64,000 bases of DNA from Streptomyces polyasparticus (GTDB lineage: Bacteria; Actinomycetota; Actinomycetes; Streptomycetales; Streptomycetaceae): the NCBI RefSeq assembly GCF_014493765.1, contig NZ_JACTVJ010000016.1:1-64000 (forward strand), read 5' to 3'. Positions 54,918 through 63,043 of the stretch are shown piece by piece. The position numbers and the translations under genes were made by a program. Numbering within the stretch: position 1 is the stretch's first letter; each line of letters starts with the position of its first letter. The notes under the pieces are model-generated. The model did not search any database. It worked only from the letters and a program-made list of their open reading frames with translations, and was not told the origin of the DNA.

Positions 54918-55223
54918 GGCGGTTGCCCCCTGCGGCACTGTTCGTACGGCCCATACGTATGGCTTGTCGCGCCCCAGCCTATGCGCTGGCGCAACACCGG
55001 TCACCGGGCCTCCGGCACCATGACCAGCTGTCACACAGCCGTGACAGTCAGGCGGAACCGGTTGCGTAACGGAACGGACAATTACCCCGGTGCGGAAGGG
55101 ACATTTGATCCCGCCTTCCACATCACCCGCCCCATTTGGCAGGCTGGTCACCGCACTCGGGGGAGTGCACGCGAGTACGGGGGACGCGGCCACAGCCGCA
55201 GCACGGGGAGGGATGCATCACCA
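54918..55223. other. Divergent promoter region of the toxin-immunity locus
   Basis: 306 bases with no gene. An inverted repeat CTGTCAC-N6-GTGACAG (55028-55047) sits near the middle. TAGGCT (minus strand, about 54978) is a possible -10 of the leftward operon. Plus-strand TTGCGT..AATTAC near 55051-55084 may serve the rightward genes. Confidence 0.6.
55028..55047. promoter_or_regulatory. Operator candidate in the divergent toxin-immunity promoter
   Basis: CTGTCAC (55028-55034), six-base spacer, GTGACAG (55041-55047): a perfect 7+7 palindrome between the two operons. It could coordinate both directions. No regulator is encoded in the locus. Confidence 0.5.
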
Positions 55224-55757
55224 ATGCACACCGCACAAACACCACCATCGACACCCAAAGCGGGCGATCCACGCCTGACATGGTCGTCCGAGGACGAACA
55301 CGCCGCACCGGTCCTGACGCACCGCAGGGACGGCATCCTTCCCACCGTCGCCGCCGCCCTCTCCGTACGCGGTGAAACCCTCACCGCCACCGCCGGACGC
55401 GGCGACACGCCACCCGCGCAGCACCCCCTCGTCCAGGACTTCCTCGACACCCTCACCAGCGGCCAGCGCGAGAGATTCACCGGGCGATGTCCCGAAGTCA
55501 CCCTGATCTCGCGGCACTTGACCGCCCACGAGAGCACCCGCTCCAAGCGCGCCCAGCGCAAGCCGCTCACACCCGGCGAGGCCCGCAAGGCGCTCAAGCA
55601 CGCCAAGCTCACCACCCGCCGCATCCGCGAGGACGGCGACCCGCTGCACGGCAGCTTCGCCCCGCCCTGCCGCTCCTGCACCGCCCTGATCGCCCACTTC
55701 GGCGTACGCGTCGTCGAACCCGAACCGTCCGAAACCCCCACAGGGAACGCCCGTTGA
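55224..55757 (+). CDS. YwqJ-type deaminase domain protein
   Basis: 177 residues. Zinc-type motifs of the YwqJ deaminase family: GRCPEVTLISRHL (Cys-x-Glu in place of His-x-Glu, about residue 90) and SFAPPCRSCTALIAHFGV (PPCxxC, about 150). Between them is a basic stretch KRAQRKPLTPGEARKALKHAK. Family members deaminate nucleic acid or nucleotide bases and occur as toxin tips. Here it is a free-standing cytoplasmic protein without leader or delivery domain. ATG after GGGAGGGATG. Its stop overlaps the next start (TGATG). Confidence 0.82.
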   Translation: MHTAQTPPSTPKAGDPRLTWSSEDEHAAPVLTHRRDGILPTVAAALSVRGETLTATAGRGDTPPAQHPLVQDFLDTLTSGQRERFTGRCPEVTLISRHLTAHESTRSKRAQRKPLTPGEARKALKHAKLTTRRIREDGDPLHGSFAPPCRSCTALIAHFGVRVVEPEPSETPTGNAR

Positions 55758-56251
55758 TGTCAGCCGACCGCACGTCCACCACACGCTTCGCCATCACGGT
55801 CGACGCAGCGCTGCGCGAAGCCGGCTGGCAGCCCGGACGCTGGGACATCAAGCGCGCCGAGTACTGGGCCGACGCACTGCGCTCGCACGTGTCACCCGCA
55901 GGACACCGGCACACCGTGTTCCCCGCGGCCGTCGAGGCCTGGGCCGAATTCGGCGGACTCCACCTCACGCCCGGCGGCCCCGGCCGCCAGATCGCCCCCG
56001 CCACCGTGCACTTCGACCCGCTGCACGGCCTGCACATGGCCCGCACACTCGGCGACCTCGGGCGCGCGCTCGACACAGAGGTCTGCCCGCTCGGCGCCGA
56101 CTCCGCCGGCCAGGGCCTGCTCGCCATCGACGCCACCGGCCGCGTCTACAGCCTCGACCACACCGGCGACTGGTACCTCGGCCGCGACATCGACACCGCC
56201 CTCACGACGCTGATCTCGGGAGCGATGCCGGGGCGGCTCACGTCGGGCTGA
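55757..56251 (+). CDS. SUKH-3 family immunity protein
   Basis: 164 residues with the SUKH-3 pattern: LREAGWQPGRWDIKRAEYWADALR, FPAAVEAWAEFGGL, then VHFDPLHGLHMARTLGDLGRALDTEVCPLGAD and LLAIDATGRVYSLDHTGDWYLG. SUKH-3 proteins are predicted antidotes of deaminase toxins, and this one is translationally coupled (TGATG) to the YwqJ gene, so the pair is read as effector plus antidote. Acts in the cytoplasm. Confidence 0.88.
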   Translation: MSADRTSTTRFAITVDAALREAGWQPGRWDIKRAEYWADALRSHVSPAGHRHTVFPAAVEAWAEFGGLHLTPGGPGRQIAPATVHFDPLHGLHMARTLGDLGRALDTEVCPLGADSAGQGLLAIDATGRVYSLDHTGDWYLGRDIDTALTTLISGAMPGRLTSG

Positions 56252-56255
56252 GCCT

Positions 56256-56345
56256 CGTCCTGTACGGAGAGAGGGCGCCCATCTCGTACGGGAGAGGGCG
56301 CCTCGTCTCGTACGGGAGAGAACGCCTCATCTCGTACGAGGAGCG
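56256..56345. repeat. 24-bp imperfect tandem repeat after the SUKH-3 gene
   Basis: About three and a half units around TCTCGTACGGGAGAGGGCGC, at 24-base spacing, between the convergent SUKH-3 and histidine kinase genes. No clear terminator hairpin is present besides. Confidence 0.7.
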
Positions 56346-56374
56346 CCCGGCGTCATCCCGCACGGGGAGGCCGG

Positions 56375-57712
56375 TCAGCCGGCGCCCGGCTCGCGCGGAA
56401 TCACCGCGGACACCCGGAACCCGCCCGCGTCCGTCGGCCCCGCCACGAACACTCCCCCGAGCGCCGCCACCCGCTCCCGCATCCCCACCAGACCGTTCCC
56501 GCCGCTCGGCAGCCGGGCGCCGTCGTCCGCGCCCTCCGGCGAAGGACCGTTCTCCACCTGCATCGCCACCTCGCCCGCCCGGTGCGCGACCCGCACCCGC
56601 GCCTTCGCACCCGGCGCGTGCTTGTGGACGTTCGTCAAACCCTCCTGGATCACCCGGTACGCGGTCTGCTCCACCTCACGGGAACACTCGGCAGCCTCGC
56701 CCTCCACCAGCAGCTCGACCACCATCCCCGCGGCCCGCGACTGCTCCACCAGGGCGTCCACCTCGGCCAGACACGGCCCCTGCTCCACCTCCGCACGGAA
56801 CGCGGCCGCCGCGGCCGCCGCACCCACCGCGGCAAGCGGCTCACGGTCCCGCGCGGCCTCCCGGTCGCGCACCGGCTCCGGCGCGGGCTCCGGCTTCGGC
56901 TCATGCGCCCGCAGCACCCCGAGCATCTCCCGCAGCTCGGTCAGCGCCTGGCGCCCCATGTCCCCCACGAGCGCCGCGTTCTTCACGGCCTTCTCCGGGT
57001 CCTTGCGCGCCACCGCCTGCAGCGCCGCCGCATGCACCACCATCAGGCTCACCCGGTGCGCCACGACATCGTGCATCTCCCGGGCGATCCGCGTCCGCTC
57101 CTCGCCCCGCGCCCACTCCGCCCGCTCCTCGGCCCGCTCCGCAAGCAGCTGCAGCTCACGCTCCAGACTGTCCGCCCGCTCCCGCAACGACTCCATGAGC
57201 CGCCGCCGCGCACCCACGTACAACCCGAGCAGCACGGACGGGCCGGTCAGCCCCAGCGACATCGTGATCGCCATGAACGGCACGAACCAGCCGCCGAACT
57301 GCAGCCGGTCGTGGTCCTGCATCATCCGCGCCCACACCACGATCAAGGTGCCGACCAGCGACATCCCCGCCACACAGACCGTGATCCGGCGCGGCACGTC
57401 CGAGGCCGCCAGCGAATACAGGCCCACGACCGTCAGCAGGAACCCCATGCTGGCCGGCGACACCGCGATGGAGATGAGCACCACGGCGATCGGCCACCGC
57501 CGCCGCAGCACGAGCGTCGCCCCGACGAGGACGCCGACAAGCACACCTATCCCGACCGGCAGCCCCCCACGCTGCGCGAACGCGAACCCCTCCACCCCGC
57601 ACTCGGCCGCGGACAGCACCGCGAGCCCGATATCGAACACGGCACTGCGCCGCCGTCCCCACCACCACAGCCCCCCGGCCGCTTGGTGGTGCACTTCCCC
57701 CGTCGTGGTCAT
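56375..57712 (-). CDS. Sensor histidine kinase, NarL-type, orphan
   Basis: A 445-residue membrane kinase. Five to six helices in the first 165 residues, then a coiled linker, the HisKA_3 box ERTRIAREMHDVVAHRVSLMV with the phospho-accepting His (about residue 205), and the HATPase region VIQEGLTNVHKHAPGAKARV and GGNGLVGMRERVAALGG. A low-complexity Pro/Glu/Arg insert (PEPAPEPVRDREAARDRE) lies between. The ATG (MTTTGEV) is chosen over an upstream ATG with poor coding bias. No response regulator gene is adjacent, which is unusual for this class. Confidence 0.9.
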   Translation of the reverse strand: MTTTGEVHHQAAGGLWWWGRRRSAVFDIGLAVLSAAECGVEGFAFAQRGGLPVGIGVLVGVLVGATLVLRRRWPIAVVLISIAVSPASMGFLLTVVGLYSLAASDVPRRITVCVAGMSLVGTLIVVWARMMQDHDRLQFGGWFVPFMAITMSLGLTGPSVLLGLYVGARRRLMESLRERADSLERELQLLAERAEERAEWARGEERTRIAREMHDVVAHRVSLMVVHAAALQAVARKDPEKAVKNAALVGDMGRQALTELREMLGVLRAHEPKPEPAPEPVRDREAARDREPLAAVGAAAAAAAFRAEVEQGPCLAEVDALVEQSRAAGMVVELLVEGEAAECSREVEQTAYRVIQEGLTNVHKHAPGAKARVRVAHRAGEVAMQVENGPSPEGADDGARLPSGGNGLVGMRERVAALGGVFVAGPTDAGGFRVSAVIPREPGAG

Positions 57713-57878
57713 ACCGACCAGCCTACGGGCGGGCCGGTCCGCTTTTCCGGTGAGTTTCCGGTACGGCGCACTAGGCGGCGGATCCGGGAACGCAAGGCAA
57801 ACACCCCACTTTCCCTCGAACAACTGAACCGCTCACACTTTCGACCCGGACGTCCGCATTCCGGACCACGATCACCAC

Positions 57879-58745
57879 ATGACGGAAATCACCAGCAAGT
57901 ACGCCGACTTCGAGGGACTGCGCGAGCAGGCGGTGGCCCTCCGCCGAGAAGGCCTCAGCCGCCGCCAGATCCGCGACCGCCTCCACGTCGACAACAACGA
58001 CCTCCTCAACCGACTCCTCGAAGGCGAGCCCGCACCGGAGTGGACGAAGCGGCCGAACGCCAAGGACGGCCTGAGAGCCAAGGCCCGGGAGCTACGGCTC
58101 CAGGGCTTGACGTACGACCAGATCCAGGTGGAGCTGGGGTGCTCGAAGAGTTCGATCTCGCTGTGGGTGCGGGATCTGCCGAAGCCGGAGCGGACGCGCA
58201 CCCGCGAGGAAGCCTCCGCCATCGCGAGGCGGGGCTGGGAGGCCACGCTGGCGCGACGCGAGGAGGAGCGGCAGGAGACAAAGCGCGTCTCCGCCGGGGA
58301 GATCGGCGCGCTCAGCGAACGAGATCTGCTTCTCGTCGGAGCTGCCCTGTATTGGGCGGAGGGAGCCAAGGACAAGTCGTATTCGCGTCGCGAGAAGGTG
58401 CTGTTCGTCAACAGCGATCCGGGAGTCATCAAGGTCTATCTCGCTTGGCTGAAGCTGCTCGGCGTGGCACCCGAGAACCTCAGATACCGCGTCATGATTC
58501 ACCTGACAGCCGACGTGGAAGGCGCCGAGCAGTACTGGGCAGACCAGGTGGGCGTCAGCGTGGACGAGTTCCAGAAGACCACCATCAAGAAGCACAACCC
58601 GAAGACGATCCGTAAGAACGTCGGCGAGAACTACCGGGGATGCCTGGTGGTCGGGGTGCTGAAGAGCGCCGAGCTCTACCGTCGCGTCGAAGGCTGGTGG
58701 AACGGAATCGTGCTTGGCAGCGATGGCGACTCCGGTATCCTCTGA
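57879..58745 (+). CDS. HTH plus LAGLIDADG-like protein beside tRNA-Gln
   Basis: 288 residues. Two HTH-like segments: LRREGLSRRQIRDRLHVDNN (about 22-41) and LRLQGLTYDQIQVELGCSKS, followed by SISLWVRDL. The C-terminal 150 residues carry LLLVGAALYWAEG, VLFVNSDPGVIKVYLAWLKL, KKHNPKTIRKNVG and YRGCLVVGVLKSAELYRRVE, a pattern like degenerate LAGLIDADG endonuclease folds (two half-motifs, one with WAEG). It may be a domesticated homing-endonuclease or a WhiA-like regulator. ATG start, weak ribosome site; ends eight bases before tRNA-Gln. Codon use is less G/C biased in the second half. Confidence 0.65.
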   Translation: MTEITSKYADFEGLREQAVALRREGLSRRQIRDRLHVDNNDLLNRLLEGEPAPEWTKRPNAKDGLRAKARELRLQGLTYDQIQVELGCSKSSISLWVRDLPKPERTRTREEASAIARRGWEATLARREEERQETKRVSAGEIGALSERDLLLVGAALYWAEGAKDKSYSRREKVLFVNSDPGVIKVYLAWLKLLGVAPENLRYRVMIHLTADVEGAEQYWADQVGVSVDEFQKTTIKKHNPKTIRKNVGENYRGCLVVGVLKSAELYRRVEGWWNGIVLGSDGDSGIL

Positions 58746-58753
58746 TCCAGCAA

Positions 58754-58825
58754 TCCGCCATGGTGTAAGCGGCAGCACAGGGTCTTTTGGTGGCCTTTGT
58801 CCGGGTTCGAGTCCTGGTGGCGGAG
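58754..58825 (+). tRNA. tRNA-Gln, anticodon UUG
   Basis: Acceptor TCCGCCA (58754-58760) pairs with TGGCGGA (58818-58824), discriminator G. The anticodon stem GGGTC/GGCCT (with G-U pairs) encloses the loop TTTTGGT, giving UUG. The T loop TTCGAGT is normal. CCA is not fully encoded. The only tRNA-Gln in the window; it follows the HTH/LAGLIDADG-like gene closely. Confidence 0.95.
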
Positions 58826-58835
58826 CAACGCTCGG

Positions 58836-58867
58836 GACGGGTCCTGACCAAGTGGTCAGGACCCGTC
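58836..58867 (+). terminator. Terminator after tRNA-Gln
   Basis: GACGGGTCCTGACC (58836-58849) pairs perfectly with GGTCAGGACCCGTC (58854-58867) around AAGT, followed by CTCGTTTC. Confidence 0.9.
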
Positions 58868-58943
58868 CTCGTTTCACGCCAAGTAAGCCCCGGTATCCTG
58901 CGGATGTCCCCCCGCACAACATCCGAAGCCGAAGGGCATTCCC

Positions 58944-60392
58944 GTGAGCGCCACAAGCCCGGCAGCCGTCGTCGTCCTTGCAGCGGGTGAGGGCACCCGT
59001 ATGAAGTCGCGCACCCCCAAGGTGCTGCACGAGATCTGTGGCCGGACCCTCGTCGGTCACGTGGTCACCGCCGCTCGCGAGCTCGCCCCTCAGGAGCTCG
59101 TCGTCGTGGTCGGTCACGGGCGCGAGCAGGTCGCCGCGCACCTCGCCGAGATCGATCCGGCCGCGCGTACCGCCGTACAGGAGCAGCAGAACGGGACCGG
59201 GCACGCGGTGCGCATGGGTCTGGAGCCGCTGGGCGGTTCGGTGGCCGGCACGGTGATCGTGGTCTGCGGTGACACCCCGCTCCTGACGGGTGCGACGTTG
59301 AAGAAGCTGGCCGAGACGCATGTGGCGGACGGCAATGCGGTGACGGTCCTGACGGCGGAGATGCCGGATGCGACGGGCTATGGCCGGATCGTGCGCGACG
59401 GGGTCTCGGGTGCGGTGACGGCGATCGTCGAGCACAAGGACGCGAGCGAGTCGCAGCGGGCGATCCGGGAGATCAACTCCGGTGTGTTCGCTTTCGACGG
59501 CCGGCTGCTCGCGGATGCGCTGGGCAAGGTGCGTACGGACAACTCGCAGGGCGAGGAGTACCTCACGGACGTGCTCGGGATCCTGCGGGAGGCGGGGCAC
59601 CGGGTGGGCGCGAGCGTGGCCGGTGACCACCGGGAGATCGCGGGGATCAACAACCGTGTGCAGCTGTCGGAGGCGCGCCGGATCCTCAACGAGCGGCTGC
59701 TGACCGAGGCGATGCTGGCGGGCGTGACGGTGGTCGACCCGGCGTCGACGTTCGTGGACGCGACGGTGACGTTCGAGCCGGACGCGCTGATCCACCCGGG
59801 TACGCAGCTCCTCGGCTCCACGCATATCGCGGCGGGCGCGGAGGTCGGCCCCAACTGCCGCCTTACGGACACGACGGTCGGCGCGGACGCCCGGGTGGAC
59901 AACGCGGTGGCGTACAGCTCGGAGATCGGCGAGGGCGCGAGTGTGGGTCCGTTCGCGTATCTGCGTCCGGGCACGAAGCTCGGTACGAAGAGCAAGGTAG
60001 GCACGTACGTCGAGACGAAGAACGCGACGGTCGGCGAGGGCACGAAGATCCCGCACCTGTCGTACGTGGGTGACGCGACGATCGGTGACTACACGAACAT
60101 CGGTGCGGCGAGCGTCTTCGTGAACTACGACGGGCAGTCCAAGCACCACACGACGGTGGGGTCGCACTGCCGGACCGGTTCCGACAACATGTTTGTGGCT
60201 CCTGTCACGGTCGGGGACGGCGCGTACACCGCTGCGGGCTCCGTGATCACGAAGGATGTGCCGGCCGGTTCGCTGGCCGTCGCCCGTGGCCAGCAGCGGA
60301 ATATCGAGGGCTGGGTGGCCCGTAAGCGTCCGGGAAGTGCCGCCGCGAAGGCCGCGGAGGCGGCTTCGGGTGAGTCCGCCGGCGAGAGCTGA
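58944..60392 (+). CDS. glmU: Bifunctional UDP-GlcNAc pyrophosphorylase / GlcN-1-P acetyltransferase
   Basis: 482 residues. The N-terminal uridylyltransferase begins VVVLAAGEGTRMKSRTPKVLHE; VCGDTPLL and the later INSGVFAFD belong to the same domain. The C-terminal left-handed beta-helix (about 255-455) contains GPFAYLRPGTKLG, the catalytic-His region VETKNATVGEGTKIPHLSYVGDA and NYDGQSKHHTTVG. It makes UDP-GlcNAc for peptidoglycan. GTG start. An Ala-rich tail of about 20 residues ends the protein. Followed by prs at 120 bases. Confidence 0.96.
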   Translation: MSATSPAAVVVLAAGEGTRMKSRTPKVLHEICGRTLVGHVVTAARELAPQELVVVVGHGREQVAAHLAEIDPAARTAVQEQQNGTGHAVRMGLEPLGGSVAGTVIVVCGDTPLLTGATLKKLAETHVADGNAVTVLTAEMPDATGYGRIVRDGVSGAVTAIVEHKDASESQRAIREINSGVFAFDGRLLADALGKVRTDNSQGEEYLTDVLGILREAGHRVGASVAGDHREIAGINNRVQLSEARRILNERLLTEAMLAGVTVVDPASTFVDATVTFEPDALIHPGTQLLGSTHIAAGAEVGPNCRLTDTTVGADARVDNAVAYSSEIGEGASVGPFAYLRPGTKLGTKSKVGTYVETKNATVGEGTKIPHLSYVGDATIGDYTNIGAASVFVNYDGQSKHHTTVGSHCRTGSDNMFVAPVTVGDGAYTAAGSVITKDVPAGSLAVARGQQRNIEGWVARKRPGSAAAKAAEAASGESAGES

Positions 60393-60512
60393 CGGAAAAC
60401 AGGTGCGCCTCGGGCGGCGTACCGTGATAGACGCACGCATTTTGTCGGCTTGCTCGTACGCGGGTTTCGCGGGTACCGGGCGGCGATCGAACACCTCTGA
60501 GGAGACTGTGCT

Positions 60513-61487
60513 GTGAGCGGGTTCAAGACGACCGGCGAGAAGAAGATGATGCTCTTCTCCGGCCGCGCCCACCCTGAGCTGGCGGAGGAGGTCGCCCATC
60601 ACCTGGGGGTCGGTCTGGTGCCGACCAAGGCCTTCGACTTCGCGAACGGTGAGATCTACGTCCGCTACGAGGAGTCCGCGCGTGGCGCGGACTGCTTCCT
60701 GATCCAGAGCCACACGGCTCCGATCAACAAGTGGATCATGGAGCAGCTGATCATGATCGATGCGCTGAAGCGCGCGTCGGCCCGCTCCATCACGGTGATC
60801 GTGCCGTTCTACGGCTACGCCCGCCAGGACAAGAAGCACCGCGGCCGTGAGCCGATTTCGGCCAAGCTGGTCGCGGACCTGATGAAGACGGCGGGTGCCG
60901 ACCGCATCGTCACGGTCGATCTGCACACCGACCAGATCGTGGGCTTCTTCGACGGCCCGGTGGACCACCTGTTCGCGCTGCCGCTGCTCGCGGACTACGT
61001 GGGTCACAAGGTGGACCGTTCGAAGCTGACGGTCGTCTCCCCCGACGCCGGCCGCGTGCGCGTGGCCGACCGCTGGTGCGACCGTCTGGGCGCCCCGCTC
61101 GCGATCGTGCACAAGCGCCGTGACAAGGACGTCGCGAACCAGGTCACCGTGCACGAGGTCGTCGGTGACGTCGAGGGCCGTATCTGCATCCTGGTCGACG
61201 ACATGATCGACACGGGTGGCACGATCTGCGCCGCTGCCGACGCCCTGTTCGCGCACGGTGCGGAGGACGTCATCGTGACGGCCACGCACGGTGTGCTTTC
61301 GGGTCCGGCCGCCGACCGTCTGAAGAACTCCAAGGTCAGCGAGTTCGTCTTCACGAACACGCTGCCGACCCCGAGCGAGCTGGAGCTCGACAAGATCACG
61401 GTCCTGTCGATCGCCCCGACCATCGCGGACGCGGTCAAGGAGATCTTCGAGGACGGCTCCGTGACGAGCCTCTTCGAGGAGCAGTAG
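60513..61487 (+). CDS. prs: Ribose-phosphate pyrophosphokinase
   Basis: 324 residues, making PRPP from ribose-5-phosphate and ATP for nucleotide, His and Trp synthesis. Motifs: FSGRAHPELAEEVAHHLG, DFANGEIYVRYEES, FYGYARQDKKHRGREPISAK (ATP flexible loop), VDLHTDQIVGFFDGPVDHL, SPDAGRVRVADRW and the PRPP loop ILVDDMIDTGGTI. GTG start (VSGFKTTGE) after GAGGAGACTGTGCT. A short potential -10 (GATAGA) lies about 80 bases upstream, so prs may have its own promoter besides read-through from glmU. Confidence 0.96.
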   Translation: MSGFKTTGEKKMMLFSGRAHPELAEEVAHHLGVGLVPTKAFDFANGEIYVRYEESARGADCFLIQSHTAPINKWIMEQLIMIDALKRASARSITVIVPFYGYARQDKKHRGREPISAKLVADLMKTAGADRIVTVDLHTDQIVGFFDGPVDHLFALPLLADYVGHKVDRSKLTVVSPDAGRVRVADRWCDRLGAPLAIVHKRRDKDVANQVTVHEVVGDVEGRICILVDDMIDTGGTICAAADALFAHGAEDVIVTATHGVLSGPAADRLKNSKVSEFVFTNTLPTPSELELDKITVLSIAPTIADAVKEIFEDGSVTSLFEEQ

Positions 61488-61508
61488 ATCTCCCTCTAGA
61501 AGATCGTT

Positions 61509-61538
61509 TTGGGCTGCGGCCTCCCCACCGGGTAAACT
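61509..61538 (+). promoter_or_regulatory. Housekeeping-type promoter for rplY
   Basis: TTGGGC (61509-61514) and TAAACT (61533-61538) are spaced by 18 bases. Predicted transcription would start near 61545, giving a leader of about 140 bases before rplY. Confidence 0.55.
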
Positions 61539-61564
61539 GTCGAAGTTGCTCGGCGAGGGAGGCC

Positions 61565-61667
61565 GTACTCATTTCTTGAGTACCGGCGGTCCGTTATCGA
61601 CGCGCTCTTCGTAGCAGGCCCTTTGAGGCCAGTCGTTGTGGCCGGGTGACCGCCACAACTTTTTTCT
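61565..61667 (+). promoter_or_regulatory. rplY leader: hairpin, anti-terminator and U-tract terminator (candidate attenuator)
   Basis: Three structures in order. (1) Hairpin GTACTCA-TTTCT-TGAGTAC (61565-61583). (2) Stem GGCCA/TGGCC (61627-61631 with 61639-61643). (3) Terminator GTTGTGG-(C)-CGG/GTGA/CCG-CCACAAC (61635-61659) followed by TTTTTTTCTTTT. Structures 2 and 3 share 61635-61643 and cannot form together. The ribosome site GAGGAG starts four bases after the U tract. This fits transcription attenuation of a ribosomal protein gene. Confidence 0.6.
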
Positions 61668-61686
61668 TTTCTACGAGGAGTGCGCA

Positions 61687-62280
61687 ATGTCCGAGGTAAA
61701 GCTCGCCAGCGAGATCCGTACCGAGTTCGGCAAGGGTGCCGCCCGCCGTATCCGCCGTGAGAACAAGGTTCCCGGCGTTCTGTACGGTCACGGCACCGAC
61801 CCGGTCCACCTGACCCTGCCGGGCCACGAGCTGGCGCTCGCCGTCCGTACGCCGAACGTGCTGCTCGCGCTCGAGATCGACGGCAAGACCGAGCTGGCCA
61901 TCCCGAAGTCGGTCTCCCGTGACCCGCTGAAGGGCTTCCTGGAGCACATCGACCTGCTCCTCGTGAAGCGCGGCGAGAAGGTCACCGTCGAGGTCTACGT
62001 GAACACCGAGGGCGAGCTGGCCGCGGGTGGCAACCTGCTCGAGCACGTCCTGAACACGCTGTCCGTCGAGACCGAGGCCACCCACATCCCCGAGTCCGTC
62101 ACGGTCTCGATCGCGGGCCTGGACGCCGGTGCCTCGATCCTGGCCAAGGACATCCCGCTGCCCGCCGGCACGACCCTGGCCACCGACGCCGACGCCGTCG
62201 TGCTGCAGGTCCTGGCCGCGCAGGCCGAGGAGGCCCCGGCCGAGGGTGCCGAGGGCGACGCCGAGGGTGCCGAGGCCTGA
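61687..62280 (+). CDS. rplY: 50S ribosomal protein L25 (Ctc/TL5 family)
   Basis: 197 residues. The N-terminal 5S-rRNA-binding domain is KLASEIRTEFGKGAARRIRR, then VPGVLYGHGTDPVHLTL, and the C-terminal CTC beta domain (about 95-185: DLLLVKRGEKVTVEVYV, VTVSIAGLDAGASILAKDIPLPAG). An acidic tail EEAPAEGAEGDAEGAEA ends it. Binds 5S rRNA in the large subunit; general-stress induced in other bacteria. ATG after GAGGAGTGCGCA. Followed by a perfect terminator before pth. Confidence 0.95.
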   Translation: MSEVKLASEIRTEFGKGAARRIRRENKVPGVLYGHGTDPVHLTLPGHELALAVRTPNVLLALEIDGKTELAIPKSVSRDPLKGFLEHIDLLLVKRGEKVTVEVYVNTEGELAAGGNLLEHVLNTLSVETEATHIPESVTVSIAGLDAGASILAKDIPLPAGTTLATDADAVVLQVLAAQAEEAPAEGAEGDAEGAEA

Positions 62281-62301
62281 GCCGAGCGCTCTGCTTGACT
62301 G

Positions 62302-62336
62302 ACGGGGTGGTGGACCGGATCGGTCCACCACCCCGT
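62302..62336 (+). terminator. Terminator between rplY and pth
   Basis: ACGGGGTGGTGGACC (62302-62316) pairs perfectly with 62322-62336 around GGATC, followed by TTTG. It ends only five bases before an ATG that could otherwise be taken as the pth start. Confidence 0.92.
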
Positions 62337-62374
62337 TTTGCATGACCTTCTCGTACAAGGGAGACTCCCGAACC

Positions 62375-62971
62375 GTGACTACCGACGCCAACGCCCCCTG
62401 GCTGATCGTGGGCCTGGGCAATCCGGGCCCCGGCTATGCGGGCAACCGCCACAACGTGGGCTTCATGGTCGTGGACCTGCTCGCGTCGCGGATGGGCGGT
62501 GCGTTCAAGCGGCACGGGAAGGCGCAGGCGCAGGTGCTCGAGGGCCGGATCGGTCCGATGGGGCCGGGCTCGCGCCGGGTCGTGCTCGCGAAGCCGATGT
62601 CGTACATGAATCTGTCCGGCGGCCCGGTGACGGCGCTGCGGGACTTCTACAAGATCCCGACGGCGAACATCGTCGCGGTCCACGACGAGCTGGACATCGA
62701 CTACGGAACCTTCCGGCTCAAGCTGGGCGGCGGCGACAACGGGCACAACGGCCTGAAGTCGATGACGAAGGCGATGGGTCCGGACTATCACCGGGTGCGC
62801 TTCGGCATCGGACGCCCGCCGGGCCGTATGCAGGTCGCGGACTTCGTCCTGAAGGACTTCTCGCCGACCGAGCGCAAGGAGCTCGACTACTTCGTGGACC
62901 GGGGTGCGGACGCGGTGGAGGCCCTGGTGACCGAGGGGCTCGAGCGGGCGCAGTCCTCGTACAACTCCTGA
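62375..62971 (+). CDS. pth: Peptidyl-tRNA hydrolase
   Basis: 198 residues, releasing tRNA from prematurely dropped peptidyl-tRNA. Catalytic and binding residues are visible: [20 protein letters not shown] (Asn and His), [23 protein letters not shown] (Asp) and [16 protein letters not shown] start (VTTDANAPW) is preferred: AAGGGAG lies before it, while the ATG at 62342 touches the preceding terminator and adds 11 residues unlike other Pth proteins. Stop at 62971. Confidence 0.93.
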   Translation: MTTDANAPWLIVGLGNPGPGYAGNRHNVGFMVVDLLASRMGGAFKRHGKAQAQVLEGRIGPMGPGSRRVVLAKPMSYMNLSGGPVTALRDFYKIPTANIVAVHDELDIDYGTFRLKLGGGDNGHNGLKSMTKAMGPDYHRVRFGIGRPPGRMQVADFVLKDFSPTERKELDYFVDRGADAVEALVTEGLERAQSSYNS

Positions 62972-63043
62972 TCAGCTCCTGCTAACCCCTGGTCAGCTCC
63001 TGATCCGTCGCGCCCTTCGCCGAGCGCGCCCGGATTGTCATGA

